Assembly: GCA_039621445.1 (NCBI GenBank)
Contig: CP154955.1
Location: forward strand, 57,196,619-57,260,618
Direction: 5' to 3'
Length of the DNA stretch: 64,000 nt
Source of the DNA: Euglena gracilis
Lineage: Eukaryota > Euglenida > Euglenophyceae > Euglenales
Made by a program: the position numbers and the translations under genes. Under the pieces are notes generated by a model. The model did no database searches, was not told the origin of the DNA, and was given only the letters and a program-made list of their open reading frames with translations. Below, piece by piece: positions 57,447-64,000 of this stretch. The first letter of the stretch is position 1. Each line of letters begins with the position of its first letter.

Positions 57447-59144
57447 CTCCAGGTCCGAACCGGCCGAATAGCCGGCTATGGGCCTTTTAGAGGTATAAAC
57501 GGATTTCAACGTGCGCACCGCCATGCGGGCCTCGTCGAAATCGGTATCCGTGGTCTCATCCCCCTCCCTGCCCGAAGCCGGGGTGTCATCCTCCAAACAA
57601 GATATCTTGAAACCGACTTTATGGCGGTTGGAGGAGTGACCCTTGTCACCGCGATTCATACCGCGATGACGTTGGCCAGGGCGGGGAGAACGAGAACGCG
57701 GACATTTGGATGAGTGGTGATCACTCGATCCACAAAGCGAACACCGAGATTTGTGTCGCGAATCTGGATAACGGGGGGATCGGTTTCCCGATTTCCCGTC
57801 AAACCGTCGTGGTGACCGGGTATCCCGTCGACCATGACCGGTGTATCGGGGTTTTCCCGATGAGGATCGCGAAGAAGATGATCCGCTTCGCGAACGCGAT
57901 CGCGATGTCTCGCGATGAGAATCACGCTTCTTGGCCGGGGCACCGGGTGACCTACCCCGAGGGGTACCGTGTTTCCGCTCATCGCGGAACGGGATCCGGG
58001 GGCTAATACCACCGGAACGGGGACCCGATGACCGTGAATTGCCCGATTGGCGTGAAAACGCGGAGGAACCAGAACCTCGTGATGAGGTCGAGCCTCGCGG
58101 ACTCTGAATACGCTTACGCGCTTCAGGATTAGAACATTCCCCAGACATATGTCCCGATTTGTTGCACAAAAAGCACACTTTATCCGTGGCTTGGTCCGAA
58201 GAACGCGGGTATCGCGTTTTCGATCCCGTGGTGGGTGAAGTAGGTGAAACCGGTGATTTTTGCAATGCGTTTACCAAACCAGCCGGTAATCCAGCGGTTG
58301 GGTGTGCGGTATACGCGGATTGAATCTGACCCAGAAGCTGTGATAGCTTCAGCTGCTTGGAAACATAATTCCAGCGTTGGTCAAGAGTCATTGCATTACC
58401 TGCCAACTCCTCACGGTGGATATCCTTGATGAGGCTAGGCGTGAAATGCATGAGAACAGCGTCAAACTGTTCGCGCATTTGCTTTTCACTGAGTTCATCC
58501 ACTTCAGCGGCAAGTCCCAACCATTTGGCATACCAAAGGTCAATGGACTTCCACTTGCGATCGGGTGGGGCGCATTGCCGCCACTTGGTCTCCAGGGTAA
58601 TCCTAGCGACCAAACTTGAACTGGTGGAAGCGTATTGCTCCACCAGGTCATCAAAGGAAACGCGGTAGCGAATCACGAGTTGTCGCGCGCGCTCCTTTTC
58701 ATCCCTTGGGAGGCAATCGATGAATTCCATCTTGATCACCTCCGGGTTTGTGTCCTGGGTTGGCCCTTTCAATGCCCAGTAGTACTCCCAGTCCCGGAAA
58801 AACTGTCTCCATGTGGTTGGATCACCGTCCCATTGGGGTTTCACCTTATTCGCGATTGCGATGGTGCCCTTGAATTCTTTCTGAAAAACCCGTTGACCCT
58901 CGGTGGTATTCCGTGGATTCGGGCCCGGGTACGCTCGAGCACCAAGCGTATCCTTTCCGGACTCTTGTCGGAATCGCGAAATTTCTGGTGAAGGTGAATC
59001 CTGGTACCGGAAATCCGGTCGCAAACCCTGTTGGTCACCCGTAATAGGGGGACACTCCGGCGTGGGGGTATGTCGCGCATGCAACATGTGACCCACTCCC
59101 GGTGTACGGGTTTGGCTCATTCCACGCACAAGCATGGAATCCAA
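57444..59144 (-). CDS. Gag C-terminal part of element B, with zinc knuckles (566 codons)
   Basis: It matches the C-terminal half of element A Gag. It starts with GMSQTRTPGVGHMLHA and continues through the capsid core (TTWRQFFRDWEYYWAL, SSLVARITLETKWRQCAP). Two CX2CX4HX4C knuckles follow: CFLCNKSGHMSGEC and CSLCGSSDHHSSKC. Between and after them lies a long Arg/Ser/Gly-rich basic region, longer than in A, suited to RNA binding. The ATG at 59144 is not a natural start: the protein is cut off from its N-terminal part by an inverted segment. Confidence 0.85.
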   Translation of the reverse strand: MDSMLVRGMSQTRTPGVGHMLHARHTPTPECPPITGDQQGLRPDFRYQDSPSPEISRFRQESGKDTLGARAYPGPNPRNTTEGQRVFQKEFKGTIAIANKVKPQWDGDPTTWRQFFRDWEYYWALKGPTQDTNPEVIKMEFIDCLPRDEKERARQLVIRYRVSFDDLVEQYASTSSSLVARITLETKWRQCAPPDRKWKSIDLWYAKWLGLAAEVDELSEKQMREQFDAVLMHFTPSLIKDIHREELAGNAMTLDQRWNYVSKQLKLSQLLGQIQSAYTAHPTAGLPAGLVNALQKSPVSPTSPTTGSKTRYPRSSDQATDKVCFLCNKSGHMSGECSNPEARKRIQSPRGSTSSRGSGSSAFSRQSGNSRSSGPRSGGISPRIPFRDERKHGTPRGRSPGAPAKKRDSHRETSRSRSRSGSSSSRSSSGKPRYTGHGRRDTRSPRRFDGKSGNRSPRYPDSRHKSRCSLCGSSDHHSSKCPRSRSPRPGQRHRGMNRGDKGHSSNRHKVGFKISCLEDDTPASGREGDETTDTDFDEARMAVRTLKSVYTSKRPIAGYSAGSDLE

Positions 59145-59632
59145 TTATTGGATAAGTCTCACGGGAAACTTGTCCAAGATGTTACCGGAATTTCCGAAAG
59201 GATTCCGGACTTGGATGACTTTTCCCGTTACCGCAAGCGTATTCGCGCTTTGGAGGATGAAGTTGACCGTATTTGCGGCCAACTCCAACTCGTTGAGCAT
59301 TTGGAGCAAAGTGTGCATGACTTGTCTGTGGGTTTGGATAATGTGTCCAACCAACAGCGGGTTTCACACCGCAATTTGGCAGTATGCATTGCCGAAGATG
59401 CGCCAGATGCTCCAGATTCGCGTTTCCACAACCAGAATCTGGGTGCACATGCACCACCAACACCCGTGTCTCGAGTGTCACAATCCGCGATTCCGCGAAT
59501 TGTGCCACCATTGGCCTTGCCTACAACTCAAACCCAGTTTTCGGACGAATCTCCCATTACGGAAACCGAATTTTCGGAAAACACGGCGATTCCGCCAAGT
59601 CTCCACCAAGAAATCCATCAGTTGTCCCATTA
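59140..59632 (+). pseudogene. Inverted internal segment of element B gag
   Basis: Read on the plus strand, opposite to the rest of the element, this segment encodes a Gag piece. It begins LLDKSHGKLVQDVTG, continues DLDDFSRYRKRIRALEDEVD and HLEQSVHDLSVGLDNV, and ends TENTAIPP-like. Flipped in place, it fills the gap between the two gag frames and aligns in order with element A Gag (LLDDMSKHRRRIKRLQEDIG, DLEKNFGDFTENLDQV). The plus-strand frame 59031-59633 is therefore a relocated strand of gag, not a separate gene. The break points are approximate; both flanks contain AAGCAT in opposite orientation. Confidence 0.85.
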
Positions 59633-61421
59633 ATGCTTTTACAGCATTTGAGAGAATCTGCAAAGGTGATGTTACCTTGGTTGGTGTGGTGGTGGGTGCA
59701 ACCGGTGCAGGGTTATCCGAGAACGCGGTTGTGGTACCCACGGGCAAATTTTCGGGTTGTGGCTTATCCAACAACGCGGAAATCCGCTCATCCAACCTGG
59801 TAATCTCACCTTGCGTGGATCGGGCATTCCGATTCACCGATTCCTCAAGCCGCAATAGGCTGTTGCAGAAATCTTGCAAGGTTTCCTGATTGTTAGTGAG
59901 CATTTTGTCATAAAATGCCTTGAAATCAGGGTTCTCGGTAATCCGAGAACTGGAACCTGCAGGCAAAGACTGCATTTCCGTTACTTTGGTGGACACCGAT
60001 GCATACCGGGTCTGGAGTTCCCCAATAGCAGTCTGAATACCGTTAATGTCCGGAACTCGGTGGGAAAGTGCGGAATAGCTTTGTTGAAAACCCGCAATGG
60101 CCGAGTTTATCCCGCCAATGTCGGATTGCAACTGCAACTGCAGGGAATCCTGCCGTTGTGCCATTTCCGCGACTTTCGCGCTCGGGTTGGATAATCCAAC
60201 CCGATTCGCGTCACAATAGCAGGTTTTCTGCTCCAAACGGGAAAGTCGCTCCTCCAACTGCCGCACATACGTGTGGGGAGCAAAATTCTCGTTGGCTTGT
60301 GACTGGAATTGCCGAAACTTTTCCGTTTCATCGCACAACTGCATAATGCGGTGTTGCGATTCATGGAAAGTTGCGGACAATGTGGTGAAATGGTCCATAG
60401 ACACAAATCCACCACTGCTGGATGTTGCAGACGAGGAATCTCGTGCATGCAACTGTTGTTGCAAATGCAACAACGCGGATGAACAGGACTCCATTTGTCC
60501 CGATAACCGTTGTAGTGAGTCATGCAAGTGCAGAAACTTGGAGTCATTCCGCGTTTCCGCTTCATGCATGCATTCACTAATTTGCCGGAAGTGTTGCGGG
60601 AGTTGTTGGCACATTTTGTCAAAGGTTTCCCGAAATTTTGCAAGGTCAATACCCGCACTTTCGAAATTCCTCTGGCAATATTTGCCAACTTCCTGCAAGT
60701 AATTCCAGCAGAATTCCAACTTGGTGAAGACATGTTTTTGGTTGTCCTCATCAAACTGGAGCACTTTGTTTAGTGCAGTTGCACATTCTGCAACGCATTG
60801 TTGCACATGGTTGAACTGCCTCACAAGGGGGTGATCCCCTGGAAGCCAAGCAACGATATCCTGCACATCCTCAGCGGTAAGGAGTTCACCAGTGCCCTTC
60901 CCATAGCCATCCATGGGTTGGGACGTGCCAGAGAATTCTGGTACCACTAGGCGAGTCTCCGGTTGCCAAGGTAGTGCGGGATAGCACCCAAGATCGGGTG
61001 GTGGTGGCAAAGCTCTGTAAGGGCTTGCCGGTGGAAGAACAGGTGGTGGTTGAAAGAAACACGGGGTTTCCAACCCACCATCACCAGAGAAACCCGGTGG
61101 CGGAATCACCACGGGTCTCTCCGGTGTGAGCAGCTGCACCATTGCCGCAGACAGAGGCGAATACCCCCGTTGTGGCAAGGTGAGTGCGGAAGAGGCCGCA
61201 TTAGCCTCTGAAGCCAATGATGTGGAGGGCTCATCGCCGACCACTGTCAATGATGACAAGTGTTGCAATTGTGACAATTGAATCAATTGTGCCTCATCGG
61301 CGTGGGAACTGGAAGCACTTTCACATAAAAGCTTCCAATCCCCATTTTCTTGGTCAATGTCTTGCAATGATGCCTGTAATAAGGCATAATTGAATTGATG
61401 GTTGGGGCCTGTGCTTTGCAT
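59478..61421 (-). CDS. Gag N-terminal part of element B
   Basis: The start at 61421 is chosen because MQSTGPNH aligns with the start of element A Gag; the frame itself is open from 61454. The protein is Gln/Ser/His-rich with long helical, coiled-coil-like stretches (for example LHDSLQRLSGQMESCSSALL and YVRQLEERLSRLEQKTC, the latter nearly identical in A). True homology ends near 59632, after ALMGQLMDFL. The last ~50 codons read through the inverted segment and are meaningless. It lies in the same frame as the downstream gag, protease and RT regions. Confidence 0.8.
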   Translation of the reverse strand: MQSTGPNHQFNYALLQASLQDIDQENGDWKLLCESASSSHADEAQLIQLSQLQHLSSLTVVGDEPSTSLASEANAASSALTLPQRGYSPLSAAMVQLLTPERPVVIPPPGFSGDGGLETPCFFQPPPVLPPASPYRALPPPPDLGCYPALPWQPETRLVVPEFSGTSQPMDGYGKGTGELLTAEDVQDIVAWLPGDHPLVRQFNHVQQCVAECATALNKVLQFDEDNQKHVFTKLEFCWNYLQEVGKYCQRNFESAGIDLAKFRETFDKMCQQLPQHFRQISECMHEAETRNDSKFLHLHDSLQRLSGQMESCSSALLHLQQQLHARDSSSATSSSGGFVSMDHFTTLSATFHESQHRIMQLCDETEKFRQFQSQANENFAPHTYVRQLEERLSRLEQKTCYCDANRVGLSNPSAKVAEMAQRQDSLQLQLQSDIGGINSAIAGFQQSYSALSHRVPDINGIQTAIGELQTRYASVSTKVTEMQSLPAGSSSRITENPDFKAFYDKMLTNNQETLQDFCNSLLRLEESVNRNARSTQGEITRLDERISALLDKPQPENLPVGTTTAFSDNPAPVAPTTTPTKVTSPLQILSNAVKALMGQLMDFLVETWRNRRVFRKFGFRNGRFVRKLGLSCRQGQWWHNSRNRGL

Positions 61422-61625
61422 CTTTCTGATGACAAAAACAGCAAAAACCCACAAAACTAAGCAGTTGTGCTGGCACCAGAGGGGCTGGAACGGGTAATAC
61501 CGTACAGAACCTTCCGGAGCCTGCTCGTCTGCTTAAACGTTGACTAGAAGCCGGGAGCTGACGCTGCGACCGTGTTATAACGGTGCAGGGGCCCTCCGCT
61601 GCCAGTCAGCGTAGGATCGAACCAA

Positions 61626-61778
61626 TCTGCTACCAAGTGTAATACCTGGTAGCCTTTCTTTCTGTATGGGCTGTATGTGTAGAATCGTGACCTAATCTGC
61701 TACCAAGTGTAATACTTGATAGCGTTTCTTTCTGTATGGGCTGTATGTGTAGGATCGTGACCTAATCTGCTACCAAGT
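61626..61778 (-). promoter_or_regulatory. Tandem primer-binding-site leader of element B
   Basis: TGGTAGCAGATT occurs three times on the minus strand at a 70-bp period (plus-strand TCTGCTACCA from 61626, 61696 and 61766). On the plus strand the second and third copies read TAGGATCGTGACCTAATCTGCTACCA. This looks like a tRNA T-arm (4-bp stem, 7-base loop) followed by the acceptor 3' strand and CCA of initiator tRNA-Met. The third copy abuts the LTR. The same design in element A, with a 66-bp period, shows the arrangement is old. Confidence 0.75.
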
Positions 61779-62082
61779 GTACGTCTGATTCCCAATTCTC
61801 AATTCCCAAAAGCCTTCGCTTTCGCCTTGGCGCACCTACTTGGGAGCTGAAAATCAGAGTAACAGTAAAAACCCTTTTCCCACTTCCAAAGACGCAAAGC
61901 ACGGAGCAATGCAGGGAGGACGGACTGGATAACCAAGTCCGGTCCAAGGAAAAGGAAGGAAAAGGTATAAGAAGAATACCACCTGTGGAGAGAGAAGGGG
62001 CACCCATTAGGAGATCCTAATAGGATCTGCTTCCATCCTAACTTCCTCAACGGAAGGGGACAGAAGCATACGCCTGGTACCA
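61778..62082 (-). repeat. 5' LTR of element B
   Basis: Limits are inferred from the primer-binding site on one side (minus-strand end ACGTACA) and TGGTACCAGGCG on the other. It contains the ACCACCTGTGGAGAGAGAAGG core shared with the element A LTR. On the minus strand this core reads as a polypyrimidine tract ending in CACAG. It is shorter than the A LTR (about 305 against 435 bases). It abuts the truncated DIRS copy G. Confidence 0.6.
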
Positions 62083-62525
62083 TGGTGGCGGATTCCACAA
62101 CAAGATGCCCAGTGGCAGGGGCAGGACAGGTCCACAACACCCCCCCAATCATTTCTTCATCACAAACCCCATCCGGGGAAAATGTTTGGCCCCCAGAGGC
62201 CCCCCAAGATTTTCAATGGGCATGGCGCTCAAGAACACAGAGAAGTCAATGGGGACATCAAAAAGTCCAGTGGGGCCAGAATTATCATCAAGGCCACTGG
62301 GGCCATTATCATTCTTATTGCCATTGGGCCCCACACCATCCTCAACAACAACAAATTCAAGGCCACTGGGGCCATCAATTGTCAGAAGGGGAAAAACCCC
62401 AGAAGCTAAAAGGCTGTCCCCCAGCAGGGGGTTTAAATGTACGGTGGCAGCCCCAGGAGGATGCCCCCAAAGGGGCAGTGGAGGACAAGGGGGCAACCCC
62501 CCCTCAGAATTCTTTATCAATGCCC

Positions 62526-64000
62526 ATGGCAGGGGCAAACCAAAACAAGGGGGAGACCCAAAATGGGGCCCCTATGGTATGTCATTTGACAACACCAACA
62601 ACAAAGTGGAGGATCAGAGAGTCTGTGAGCAGAGCATGCACACCCCCCCAGCCACCTTCAGAGAATACTCAATCCCTAGTGGCACCAGGGGTGCAATGTC
62701 CAACACCCCCCACCCAGCACCCAGAAAATCACCTGATTGGGGAAATAAATTCCATGGAGGAAAAATGGGGAGACACCCCCCTGCACCAAAGACTTCAAAA
62801 AAGTCTAAAATGGTGGACAAAAAATGCCCCCCCAGCAACATGTCAGCTGATAAAAAATGGAATTCAACCCCCCTGGGTGAATCCCCCAAAATTGTCCACC
62901 CACCCAAAACCCAGGGCCAACCTGGACCTGAACCAGGCAGAAAACATTCTGCTGGATTACGAAAAAACTGGGGCAGTGAAACGAGTCTGGGATTCAAAAA
63001 CCCAGCATTTGATCCCATGGTTTTTAATTTCGAAATCAGAAGGGGGAACAACCAAGTGGCGAATGATCAGCGACTGCAGAGAAATAAATCAGCAGTTTCA
63101 AGTAAAACCTTTCAGGCTGGATCACATCCAGCACATTTTTCCAGTTTTGGAAAAAGGCCACTGGGCAGCAAAAATAGACCTGAAGGATGCCTATTTTCAT
63201 ATTCCAGTAAGTCCAGGCCTAAGGCCGTTTTTAAGGCATCAGGTGGGGGGGCAGACCTGGGAATTCCAAACAGGCTGCTTTGGGCTGAATGTAATGCCCC
63301 AAATTTTTATGTCAGTCATGAAAACGTTCGAAAAGCTGTGGAGAAAAAGGGGCATCCAGGTGTTTATTTACCTGGACGACATTTTGCTGGTGGCCCCCAC
63401 CCAAAACACATTGCAAAATCACCTCAACAGAGTTGTCAAAGATTTGCTGGATTCTGGGTTCAAAATCAATGTGAAAAAGTCCACCCTCCAGCCCACCCAA
63501 GTGGTAACCCATCTGGGTTTTCAACTGAACTTCCAAAAAGGAAAGCTACAGGTGCCCCCCCAGAAAGACAAAACCATAAAAAAGGAGCTGGGAAAAATCG
63601 CGAAAAAAGATTACATGTCAAAAAGGCAGTTGGCTGCCATTTTGGGCCAAATAAGATGCAATATAATGGCCCTGCCCTTTTTAAGGGCTTTTACAGACAC
63701 CCTGGGAAATTTTCTGGTGGCAAAGTCCACAGCCCCCTGGGACTCAAAACACCCCATTTCTCAGGAAATCAAGGCTCAATTAAGGGAAATAAAAGTTCTG
63801 CTGGACACCTGGGGGGGCAGACATTTCCCCCAAAATGCAACCAGAATGTTGCACTCAGACAGCAGCACCCATGCCTGGGGGGGGCTAGACATCCACACAG
63901 GAGAAATTGTGCAGGAATTTTGGAGAAAATACTCCATTTTGCACATCAATGTAAAGGAGCTCAGCGCAGCAATCAGCACTGTGAAAAGTTTGAGCAAACC
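62526..64000 (+). CDS. DIRS RT/RNase H polyprotein of element G (partial)
   Basis: The frame from the ATG at 62526 is open to the edge. It has GEINSMEEKWGDTPL, FLISKSEGGTTKWRMISDCR, KIDLKDAYFHIPVS, FIYLDDILLVAP (YLDD active site) and LHSDSSTHAWGGLDI (RNase H start). These align with element F nearly residue for residue. The frame is also open upstream to about 62100, without an ATG and in Gln/His/Gly-rich repeats, so the true start is lost. The NPPW-type domain, if present, lies beyond the edge. Confidence 0.88.
   Translation, partial: MAGANQNKGETQNGAPMVCHLTTPTTKWRIRESVSRACTPPQPPSENTQSLVAPGVQCPTPPTQHPENHLIGEINSMEEKWGDTPLHQRLQKSLKWWTKNAPPATCQLIKNGIQPPWVNPPKLSTHPKPRANLDLNQAENILLDYEKTGAVKRVWDSKTQHLIPWFLISKSEGGTTKWRMISDCREINQQFQVKPFRLDHIQHIFPVLEKGHWAAKIDLKDAYFHIPVSPGLRPFLRHQVGGQTWEFQTGCFGLNVMPQIFMSVMKTFEKLWRKRGIQVFIYLDDILLVAPTQNTLQNHLNRVVKDLLDSGFKINVKKSTLQPTQVVTHLGFQLNFQKGKLQVPPQKDKTIKKELGKIAKKDYMSKRQLAAILGQIRCNIMALPFLRAFTDTLGNFLVAKSTAPWDSKHPISQEIKAQLREIKVLLDTWGGRHFPQNATRMLHSDSSTHAWGGLDIHTGEIVQEFWRKYSILHINVKELSAAISTVKSLSK
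62696..64000 (+). CDS. Overlapping second frame of element G, matching the recombinase-frame extension of F (partial)
   Basis: From the ATG at 62696 (MSNTPHPAP) a second frame, one base upstream of the RT phase, stays open for 435 codons to the edge. It matches the first half of the 42187-45324 frame of element F, including NKFHGGKMGRHPP, IVHPPKTQ and KTFQAGSHPAHFSSFGKGP. No domain is recognised. The recombinase itself would lie outside the window. Conservation of start and openness is direct; coding function is inference, because the RT frame underneath constrains the same bases. Confidence 0.6.
   Translation, partial: MSNTPHPAPRKSPDWGNKFHGGKMGRHPPAPKTSKKSKMVDKKCPPSNMSADKKWNSTPLGESPKIVHPPKTQGQPGPEPGRKHSAGLRKNWGSETSLGFKNPAFDPMVFNFEIRRGNNQVANDQRLQRNKSAVSSKTFQAGSHPAHFSSFGKRPLGSKNRPEGCLFSYSSKSRPKAVFKASGGGADLGIPNRLLWAECNAPNFYVSHENVRKAVEKKGHPGVYLPGRHFAGGPHPKHIAKSPQQSCQRFAGFWVQNQCEKVHPPAHPSGNPSGFSTELPKRKATGAPPERQNHKKGAGKNREKRLHVKKAVGCHFGPNKMQYNGPALFKGFYRHPGKFSGGKVHSPLGLKTPHFSGNQGSIKGNKSSAGHLGGQTFPPKCNQNVALRQQHPCLGGARHPHRRNCAGILEKILHFAHQCKGAQRSNQHCEKFEQT

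Larger units (their letters stand above)
62085..64000 (+). mobile_element. Element G: 5'-truncated DIRS copy, cut by the right window edge
   Basis: Sequence from here on is a diverged copy of element F in the opposite orientation, aligning in both the RT and the recombinase frames. The Gag-like 5' part and the terminal repeat are missing; about 480 bases precede the GAPMVC phrase, against over 900 in F. The junction with the element B LTR lies at about 62085-62110. The 3' part is outside the window. Confidence 0.8.

Noticed and set aside
59031-59633. Plus-strand 200-codon frame as an independent gene opposite gag
   Set aside because: Its protein aligns with the missing central part of element Gag, so it is an inverted piece of gag rather than a new gene.
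61626-61790. Three tandem initiator tRNA-Met genes
   Set aside because: Only the T-arm and acceptor 3' strand match. The anticodon arm, D-arm and 5' acceptor strand are absent, and the position before gag fits primer-binding sites.

Overview
This window reads as a repeat-dominated eukaryotic nuclear segment. It holds long Ty3/Gypsy-type and DIRS-type retrotransposons, a non-LTR (LINE) fragment, G/C homopolymer arrays, foldback repeats and telomere-like GGGTTAGGG motifs, with hardly any recognisable host genes. No bacterial operon, rRNA, complete tRNA or CRISPR array was seen. The host cannot be named. C5 DNA methyltransferases inside retrotransposons have been reported in dinoflagellates and charophyte algae, so an alga or other protist is a reasonable guess. 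The primer-binding sites match an initiator tRNA-Met ending in TCTGCTACCA, which is not the land-plant form. Assignment to any lineage is inference.

Layout. Positions 1-2.1 kb have no supportable gene. Positions 2.4-7.3 kb carry element A on the minus strand: an intact 1104-aa Gag with two zinc knuckles, a tandem primer-binding-site leader and an LTR, but no protease or polymerase. Positions 7.3-11.3 kb are GC-rich, with G-run minisatellites. Positions 11.4-16.9 kb carry two broken plus-strand LTR-type elements, C and D. Each has a C5-type DNA methyltransferase, a second domain with an NPPW/NPPY-like motif, and a retropepsin; C also keeps part of a reverse transcriptase (RT). Positions 17.3-18.5 kb hold the 3' end of a LINE (minus). 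Positions 18.8-24.8 kb hold element E (plus), a decayed chromodomain Gypsy element. Positions 24.9-28.1 kb hold unrecognised minus-strand ORFs. Positions 28.5-42.06 kb are mostly non-coding repeats, with weak signs of a proline-rich spliced host gene.

Positions 42.064-46.643 kb are a structurally complete DIRS element, F: inverted termini, internal complementary region, RT/RNase H and tyrosine recombinase. Positions 46.7-52.1 kb hold two overlapping large orphan ORFs (615 and 1249 aa). Positions 52.3-62.08 kb hold element B (minus), a chromodomain Gypsy element whose gag, protease, RT and integrase share one reading frame. Its gag ends at a TAG followed by a strong hairpin, and about 0.5 kb of gag has been inverted. 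From about 62.1 kb to the right edge is a second, 5'-truncated DIRS copy, G (plus).

The most notable content is the repeated association of reverse-transcribing elements with methyltransferase-type domains: C5-type in C and D, and NPPW-type in B, C, D, E and F. Next are the probable gag-pol readthrough signal in B, the long conserved overlapping reading frame in both DIRS copies, and the large orphan ORF pair downstream of element B's polymerase.
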